Assembly (NCBI RefSeq): GCF_003061515.1
Contig: NZ_CP028924.1
Coordinates: 1,116,001-1,180,000, forward strand
Direction of reading: 5' to 3'
DNA: 64,000 nt
Source of the DNA: Colwellia sp. Arc7-D
Lineage (GTDB): Bacteria; Pseudomonadota; Gammaproteobacteria; Enterobacterales; Alteromonadaceae
Below are positions 59,402-64,000 of this stretch, piece after piece. Position 1 is the first letter of the stretch. The number at the start of each line of letters is the position of its first letter. The position numbers were made by a program, and so were the translations under genes. The notes beneath the pieces were generated by a model, which saw only the letters and a list, made by a program, of their open reading frames with translations, ran no database searches and was not told the DNA's origin.

Positions 59402-60334
59402 ATGGCGATTAATTGGTTCCCGGGGCATATGCATAAAGCCCAAAGAGAGATTAAAGAGATATTACCGCAAATTGATGTAGTGATTGAAGTTTGTGATGCA
59501 CGTTTACCTTTCAGTAGCGAAAACCCTATGATCACTGAAATTCGTGGCGATAAACCGTTAATTAAAATCTTAAATAAATCAGACTTAGCTGATCCTAAAA
59601 TTACACAGCTATGGCTTGATTATTTAGAATCTCAACATAACGTGAAAGCTATTGCATTAACTACAGAGTCGCCTTCTGTTGCTAAGACTCTTCCTGCTTT
59701 AATTCGAAAGCTAGCGGCGAGTAAAGATGAAGCGGGTAAGCAAATAAATGCTGTTATCATGGGTATTCCTAATGTGGGTAAGTCTACCCTACTAAATACA
59801 CTGGTTGGAAAAGCGAAAGCAAAAGTGGGTAATGAACCTGCAGTAACCAAAGGTCAGCAAAGAATTCGCTTAGATGATGGTTTATATTTATATGATACTC
59901 CTGGCATGCTCTGGCCTAAAATAGTTAATGAAAATAGTGGCTACCGTTTAGCAATTACGAGTGCCGTAAAAGATACCGCATTTGATCATGAAGAAATTGC
60001 CTGCTTTGCTGCAGAATATTTGCTAGCCGCTTACCCTGAACGTTTAAAAGAACGCTATAAAATTGAAGATCTTCCGACGCAAGAAGTCGAGTTAATTGAA
60101 GCTATTGGCAAGCGCAGAGGTTGCGTTAAAAGTGGTGGGCATATTGATTTTCATAAAGCATCTGAAATTCTGATTAATGAAATTCGTGATAAAACCTTAG
60201 GTGCAATTTCTTTTGAAACACCAGAAATGGTGATGGCAGAAGTGATACATTTTGACAAAGTTGAAGAAGATAAAATAGCAGCAAGAGAAGCTAAAAAAAT
60301 AGCGCGTGGCCGAGGTCGCCGTAATAAACGTTAA
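59402..60334 (+). CDS. ylqF: ribosome biogenesis GTPase YlqF/RbgA
   Basis: A 310-aa circularly permuted GTPase: FPGHMHKAQREIKE at the N-terminus, G4 LNKSDLAD before G1 [14 protein letters not shown] and G3 DTPGM, then a basic C-terminus (EAKKIARGRGRRNKR). The family assists late 50S assembly. Single or paired with the HIT gene 83 bp downstream. Confidence 0.94.
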   Translation: MAINWFPGHMHKAQREIKEILPQIDVVIEVCDARLPFSSENPMITEIRGDKPLIKILNKSDLADPKITQLWLDYLESQHNVKAIALTTESPSVAKTLPALIRKLAASKDEAGKQINAVIMGIPNVGKSTLLNTLVGKAKAKVGNEPAVTKGQQRIRLDDGLYLYDTPGMLWPKIVNENSGYRLAITSAVKDTAFDHEEIACFAAEYLLAAYPERLKERYKIEDLPTQEVELIEAIGKRRGCVKSGGHIDFHKASEILINEIRDKTLGAISFETPEMVMAEVIHFDKVEEDKIAAREAKKIARGRGRRNKR

Positions 60335-60417
60335 TTCTCTTCATGGATGAAGTTGTTAAAGTATTAAAGGTTTTATAAGCTAAAAGTTAAATAATTTTTA
60401 AGGATAAAGGTAGCAAT

Positions 60418-60849
60418 ATGAGTGAGCAATTTCAATTACATCCACAATTAGCTAATGACTGTTTTGTTATTACTGACTTTCCACTTTCGCGCTTATTATT
60501 ATGTAATGACAGTGCTTACCCTTGGTTTATTTTGGTTCCAAAAGTTGAAGACATTCAAGATATTTATCAACTTGACTGGCAGCAGCAGCAACAGTTATTA
60601 AATGAATCAAGTATGCTAAGTGAAGTGTTAATGCAAGAATTTAATGGTGATAAAATGAATGTGGCAGCGTTAGGGAATGTAGTACCACAATTGCATTTAC
60701 ATCATATCGTTCGCTTTAAAAGTGATGCCTGTTGGCCGAAACCAATATGGGGACAGCAAGCACTAACGCCATATTCTGATGACGAGCTTACTGCAATTAA
60801 AAACCGTATATTACCTAAACTATCAGCGATATTATCCACTGATAGTTAG
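60418..60849 (+). CDS. HIT-family hydrolase
   Basis: A 143-aa HIT-fold protein with FPLSRLLLCNDSAYPWFILVP and the histidine motif QLHLHHIVRF. The canonical triad is HxHxH; here the pattern is H-L-H-H-I, so the last position differs, as in a known gammaproteobacterial subgroup ending WPKPIWG. Likely a nucleotide phosphohydrolase or transferase; substrate unknown. AAGGATAAAGG precedes the ATG. Confidence 0.85.
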   Translation: MSEQFQLHPQLANDCFVITDFPLSRLLLCNDSAYPWFILVPKVEDIQDIYQLDWQQQQQLLNESSMLSEVLMQEFNGDKMNVAALGNVVPQLHLHHIVRFKSDACWPKPIWGQQALTPYSDDELTAIKNRILPKLSAILSTDS

Positions 60850-60884
60850 GTATTAAACCATTAAAATAGCGCTGTGCTTATTGT

Positions 60885-62096
60885 TTAGGCAACGCTTTTA
60901 ATTGGGGTTGATTGCTTAACTAAGGCAAGCGATTGACTTAAGTCAGCCATTAAATCGTCAACATTTTCAAGTCCAACAGATATTCTAATTAAACTATCAC
61001 TGATACCCGCAGCTAAACGCTCTTCTTGGGTATAAGGTGAATGTGTCATCGATGCAGGATGTTGAATCAGTGACTCTGCATCGCCTAAGCTGACCGCGAT
61101 TGAAAATAGCTGCATACGATTAATAAAATCGCCACCGCCCGCTAAGTCACTCTTTATTTCGAAGGCGATCACACCACCAGCCGCTTTCATTTGCGAGCCA
61201 ATAAATTTATGTCCAGGGTGACTTTTTAATCCAGGGTAGTAAACTTGGCTGACGCTTCCATGAGCTTCTAAAAATTCAGCGATTTTTTCAGCATTACTAC
61301 AATGGCGCTCCATGCGAATTGGCAATGTTTTTAAACCGCGCATGATTAACCAAGCATCGTGCGGACTCATTGTTGCTCCAATATCTTTTAGCACTGTCAT
61401 TTTTATATTCATGATCATTTCAGTAGTGCCACAAATAATGCCAGCAACAACATCACCATGCCCATTCAAATACTTTGTTGCACTGTGTACAACAATATCG
61501 ATCCCATACTTTCTTGGTTGTTGTAATACTGGCGTTAGAAAGGTGTTATCGACCACAGAAATAATATTGTGCTGTTTGGCAATTTTTCCTATAACAGCTA
61601 AGTCATATACCGCTAAGTTTGGATTTACTGGGGTTTCTAAAAACATCACCTTGGTGTTTGGTTTAATCGCTGCTTCAATTTCTGCAGGGTTTGCCATATC
61701 AACAAAAGTTACTTCAATTCCCCATCGAGTTAGCTGATGGTTCATCAATGCAAATGAGCAACCATAAACAGCTTTAGAGGAAATCAAATGATCGCCGCAA
61801 GATAAATTTGCCAGTAAAGCCCCTGAAACTGCGCCCATACCCGTGGCAGTTGCAGCAGCGTCTTCCATGCCTTCCATTGCCGCTACTCGCATCTCTAATT
61901 GACGAGTTGTTGGATTACCTAAACGGCTATAAATATAACCCTCAGCTTCACCGGCAAACCTATCTGCGCCTTGTTGCGCGTTTTCGAAAATAAAGGTCGA
62001 CGTTTGGTAAAGAGGTGTAGCCAATGAGCCAAATTGCTCGTCATTAATGCGGCCTGAATGAATTGCTTGAGTTTCAATATTTTTACTTTCTGACAT
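60885..62096 (-). CDS. mgl: methionine gamma-lyase
   Basis: PLP enzyme splitting methionine to methanethiol, 2-oxobutyrate and ammonia. 403 aa; PLP lysine Lys208 (HSATKYLNGHGDV) and Cys113 in VYGCSFALMNH, the cysteine typical of methionine gamma-lyase (Cys116 in Pseudomonas putida) rather than cystathionine enzymes. O-succinylhomoserine sulfhydrylase remains a less likely alternative. Divergent from a TyrR-family regulator, with a sigma-54-type promoter 70 bp upstream. Confidence 0.88.
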   Translation of the reverse strand: MSESKNIETQAIHSGRINDEQFGSLATPLYQTSTFIFENAQQGADRFAGEAEGYIYSRLGNPTTRQLEMRVAAMEGMEDAAATATGMGAVSGALLANLSCGDHLISSKAVYGCSFALMNHQLTRWGIEVTFVDMANPAEIEAAIKPNTKVMFLETPVNPNLAVYDLAVIGKIAKQHNIISVVDNTFLTPVLQQPRKYGIDIVVHSATKYLNGHGDVVAGIICGTTEMIMNIKMTVLKDIGATMSPHDAWLIMRGLKTLPIRMERHCSNAEKIAEFLEAHGSVSQVYYPGLKSHPGHKFIGSQMKAAGGVIAFEIKSDLAGGGDFINRMQLFSIAVSLGDAESLIQHPASMTHSPYTQEERLAAGISDSLIRISVGLENVDDLMADLSQSLALVKQSTPIKSVA

Positions 62097-62165
62097 GAGA
62101 TACCTTATTTACCGGAGAATTAAAATTGTTGCTAGCGTAAGATCGTTACTTTTATATTTAATCTC

Positions 62166-62181
62166 TGCAATTATGCTGCCA
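62166..62181 (-). promoter_or_regulatory. sigma-54 (-24/-12) promoter upstream of mgl
   Basis: Minus strand reads TGGCAGCATAATTGCA from 62181, against the consensus TGGCACG-N4-TTGCW. The invariant GG and GC are separated by exactly 10 bp. It points into mgl, predicted start of transcription near 62155, leader about 59 nt. Confidence 0.75.
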
Positions 62182-62243
62182 CTTATTTAATAACTCAGTT
62201 ATCAAGGGTTTAAAGGGATTTGTGATGATTAGTTTTTTAAGTT

Positions 62244-62261
62244 TGTAATATATTTATTACA
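62244..62261. promoter_or_regulatory. palindromic operator box 1 (TyrR-box-like)
   Basis: TGTAAT-N6-ATTACA, a perfect 6-bp arm palindrome with the spacing of the TyrR box (TGTAAA-N6-TTTACA). Its centre is about 97 bp upstream of the predicted mgl start, a normal activator position for sigma-54. Confidence 0.75.
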
Positions 62262-62343
62262 GGTTTGTTTTCTTATTACCTCGATATTATAAAAATCTAT
62301 TGTTGAGCACTGCACACTATGGTTTTACCACATATTTCTTGGT

Positions 62344-62361
62344 TGTAATTTTTTTATTACA
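62344..62361. promoter_or_regulatory. palindromic operator box 2 (TyrR-box-like)
   Basis: TGTAAT-N6-ATTACA with an all-T spacer, exactly 100 bp from box 1. It lies just upstream of the tyrR-like gene and overlaps a plausible sigma-70 promoter (TTGTAA 62343-62348, TAATAT 62365-62370), so it could mediate autorepression. Confidence 0.75.
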
Positions 62362-62362
62362 A

Positions 62363-62380
62363 TGTAATATTTGTATTACA
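62363..62380. promoter_or_regulatory. palindromic operator box 3 (TyrR-box-like)
   Basis: TGTAAT-N6-ATTACA, one base pair after box 2 (centres 19 bp apart), which would place two dimers nearly on the same helix side. 43 bp before the GTG of the regulator. Confidence 0.75.
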
Positions 62381-62423
62381 GTTTTGGTACTTAAATTTTT
62401 AAAGCTGCTATCTAAGGACGCTT

Positions 62424-63989
62424 GTGCGAATAGAAATAAAATCTGAAGACAGAATGGGTATAAGCCAAGAAATTTTAGCGACATTTACCCGTTTAACGTT
62501 AGACATTCAAGCAATGGAAGTCAGCTCACAATTTATATTTGTGCATTTAAGCAAAGATGAAGTGAGTTTCGATGAAGTAAAGCGTGCACTTTTGAGTGTG
62601 GTAGGAATTATTCATTGCCGGCAAATAGATTTATTGCCTTTAGAAAGCCGTGAGCGACACTTAAGAGCATTAGTTAACCGTTTGCCTGATGCTATTATAG
62701 ATATTGATGAAAATGCGCGAGTAATGGCTTTAAATAGAGCAAGTGAAAAACTTTTAGTCAGTCATCAACGCCATAATGGTCTATCACCGCTGCAAGGTGA
62801 GCAACTTAAAGGGGCTAGCGTAAATAGTCTGTTAGATATAGACATAGTGTTGCCATTATTAGATAAAGTGAGTTCACAAAATGTTGATATTGCAGGGCAA
62901 AGTTATTTAGCTGAAATAAGCCCGATAAGTGAACAAGAAAACAGCTCAGGTGCGGTTATTTCTTTAAAGTCGGTAACGAGTTTAGGTCGACAAATTTCTA
63001 ATATGCAAACGCGAGATGCGCAGGGCATAGATAATATTATTGGTCAATCTGCAAGTATTCAATTATTAAAAGAACAAACAGCACGTTTTGCTGAACTAGA
63101 CTTACCTGTGCTAATTAATGGCGAAACAGGTACGGGTAAAGAGCTTGTCGCAAGGGCTTTACATAATGCAAGCAATCGCCGACAAGCACCTTTTTTAGCT
63201 ATAAACTGTGCTGCATTACCTGAACACTTACTTGAAAGTGAATTATTTGGTTATGCAAATGGTGCATTTACAGGAGCTCAAAAAGGTGGAAAACCTGGCT
63301 TACTTGAATTGGCAGAAGGTGGAACGCTATTTTTAGATGAAGTGGCTGAAATGTCGCCATATTTACAATCTAAATTATTAAGATTTTTACAGGACTTTAC
63401 CTTCAGGCGCCTTGGTGGGAATAAAGAGTTACATGCAAATATAAGAGTAGTAAGTGCAACCCATCAGGACTTATTAGCCATGATCAGTAAACATAAATTT
63501 CGAGAAGATTTATTTTATCGATTAAATGTATTGAATTTACATTCACCCGCTTTACGTGAGCGAGTTGAAGACATTGCTCTAATTTCTCGTCATTTTGTAG
63601 TGCTTGCTGCAACACAAATGAATTTAAAACATACAAAAATAGATGAAAGTGCAATGAAAATTCTATCGGCTTATCAATGGCCTGGAAATATTAGAGAACT
63701 ACAAAACGTGCTGTTTAGGGCGGTAGCTTTAAATGAACTTGGTGATATTTCTTCGCACGATATACATGTGGCGTTGGCGCAATTTAAACAAAAAGCTTCT
63801 GCTGACCCTGCAGATTTAAATCATGAAGTTGAAGGAGAAGACTGGGCGAGTGCTCAGGCTAGCTTCGAAAAGCAATTACTTACCAGCTTGTATCCATATT
63901 ACCCAACAACGCGAAAACTAGCTGAACGATTAAAAGTGTCTCATAACAAAATTGCGATGAAATTACGGCAGTTTGGCATCAAAGGTTGA
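62424..63989 (+). CDS. tyrR: TyrR/PhhR-family sigma-54-type transcriptional regulator
   Basis: A 521-aa regulator: N-terminal ACT domain (1-75, MRIEIKSEDRMGISQEIL), PAS domain (about 78-185), AAA+ domain with Walker A GETGTGKE (233-240), GAFTGA (280-285) and Walker B TLFLDEV, and a C-terminal Fis-type helix-turn-helix (TRKLAERLKVSHNKIAMKLRQFG). The layout is that of TyrR/PhhR, which sense aromatic amino acids. E. coli TyrR has lost GAFTGA; this protein keeps it, as in sigma-54 activators. GTG 62424 has AAGGA upstream. The ligand here may differ (methionine-related), given the mgl neighbour. Confidence 0.92.
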   Translation: MRIEIKSEDRMGISQEILATFTRLTLDIQAMEVSSQFIFVHLSKDEVSFDEVKRALLSVVGIIHCRQIDLLPLESRERHLRALVNRLPDAIIDIDENARVMALNRASEKLLVSHQRHNGLSPLQGEQLKGASVNSLLDIDIVLPLLDKVSSQNVDIAGQSYLAEISPISEQENSSGAVISLKSVTSLGRQISNMQTRDAQGIDNIIGQSASIQLLKEQTARFAELDLPVLINGETGTGKELVARALHNASNRRQAPFLAINCAALPEHLLESELFGYANGAFTGAQKGGKPGLLELAEGGTLFLDEVAEMSPYLQSKLLRFLQDFTFRRLGGNKELHANIRVVSATHQDLLAMISKHKFREDLFYRLNVLNLHSPALRERVEDIALISRHFVVLAATQMNLKHTKIDESAMKILSAYQWPGNIRELQNVLFRAVALNELGDISSHDIHVALAQFKQKASADPADLNHEVEGEDWASAQASFEKQLLTSLYPYYPTTRKLAERLKVSHNKIAMKLRQFGIKG

Positions 63990-64000
63990 TGCCATTACTT

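Overview
The window is AT-rich chromosomal DNA (estimated by eye at just under 40% G+C) from a marine-type gammaproteobacterium. Gene content, protein sequences and gene order point to Alteromonadales, most likely Colwelliaceae (Colwellia/Thalassotalea-like). This is inferred from conserved gammaproteobacterial gene order (pth-ychF, prs-ispE-lolB/hemA-prfA-prmC-sirB2-sirB1-kdsA, and lnt-corC-ybeY-ybeZ-miaB next to ubiF and a Met/Leu/Gln tRNA operon) plus codon and base composition. No insertion sequence, prophage, integrase or CRISPR array is visible.

Layout. 1-2.3 kb: the 3' part of dnaX, carrying an in-frame A AAA AAG slippery heptamer followed by a stop in the -1 frame, then ybaB; the usual recR does not follow. 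2.3-11.1 kb: mixed single genes (Sel1 protein, CSWC thioredoxin-fold protein, FabH-like synthase, a frameshifted hotdog thioesterase, PspB-like protein, MTHFR-like protein, dusC, an S9 peptidase remnant, an HvfA-like Cys-repeat RiPP precursor, a frameshifted SDR, an alkyltransferase-like protein). 11.9-19.4 kb: secreted M20 amidohydrolase, ibpA with a sigma-32-type promoter and long leader, periplasmic Tpx, a response regulator/diguanylate cyclase pair, VanZ and a YtcJ-like amidohydrolase. 19.5-24.3 kb: a MacAB-like ABC exporter whose adaptor is frameshifted. 24.5-36.5 kb: lnt-corC-ybeY-ybeZ-miaB, then three accessory genes (a propeller sensor, a small partner, a 2OG oxygenase), then ubiF and five tRNA genes. 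36.7-50.4 kb: translation, precursor and cell-envelope housekeeping genes (ychF, pth, rplY, prs, ispE, lolB, hemA, prfA, prmC, sirB2, sirB1, kdsA) with a DUF819 transporter inserted. 50.5-64 kb: a dicarboxylate/amino-acid symporter, a large Ig-like lipoprotein with EF-hand-like loops, an arginase-family enzyme, topA, ylqF, a HIT protein, and a divergent methionine gamma-lyase / TyrR-family pair.

How parts work together. The most coherent new-looking unit is at the right end. A TyrR-family activator keeps the sigma-54 contact motif GAFTGA. The intergenic region between it and the methionine gamma-lyase gene holds three perfect TGTAAT-N6-ATTACA palindromes, and a -24/-12 sigma-54 promoter reads into the lyase gene. 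A second point of interest is an orphan HvfA-like peptide precursor with 11 cysteines in GKCGE contexts and no maturation enzymes nearby. Three genes (thioesterase, SDR, exporter adaptor) each break at a run of G or C that is exactly one base short. That pattern fits homopolymer under-calling in the assembly at least as well as true gene decay.
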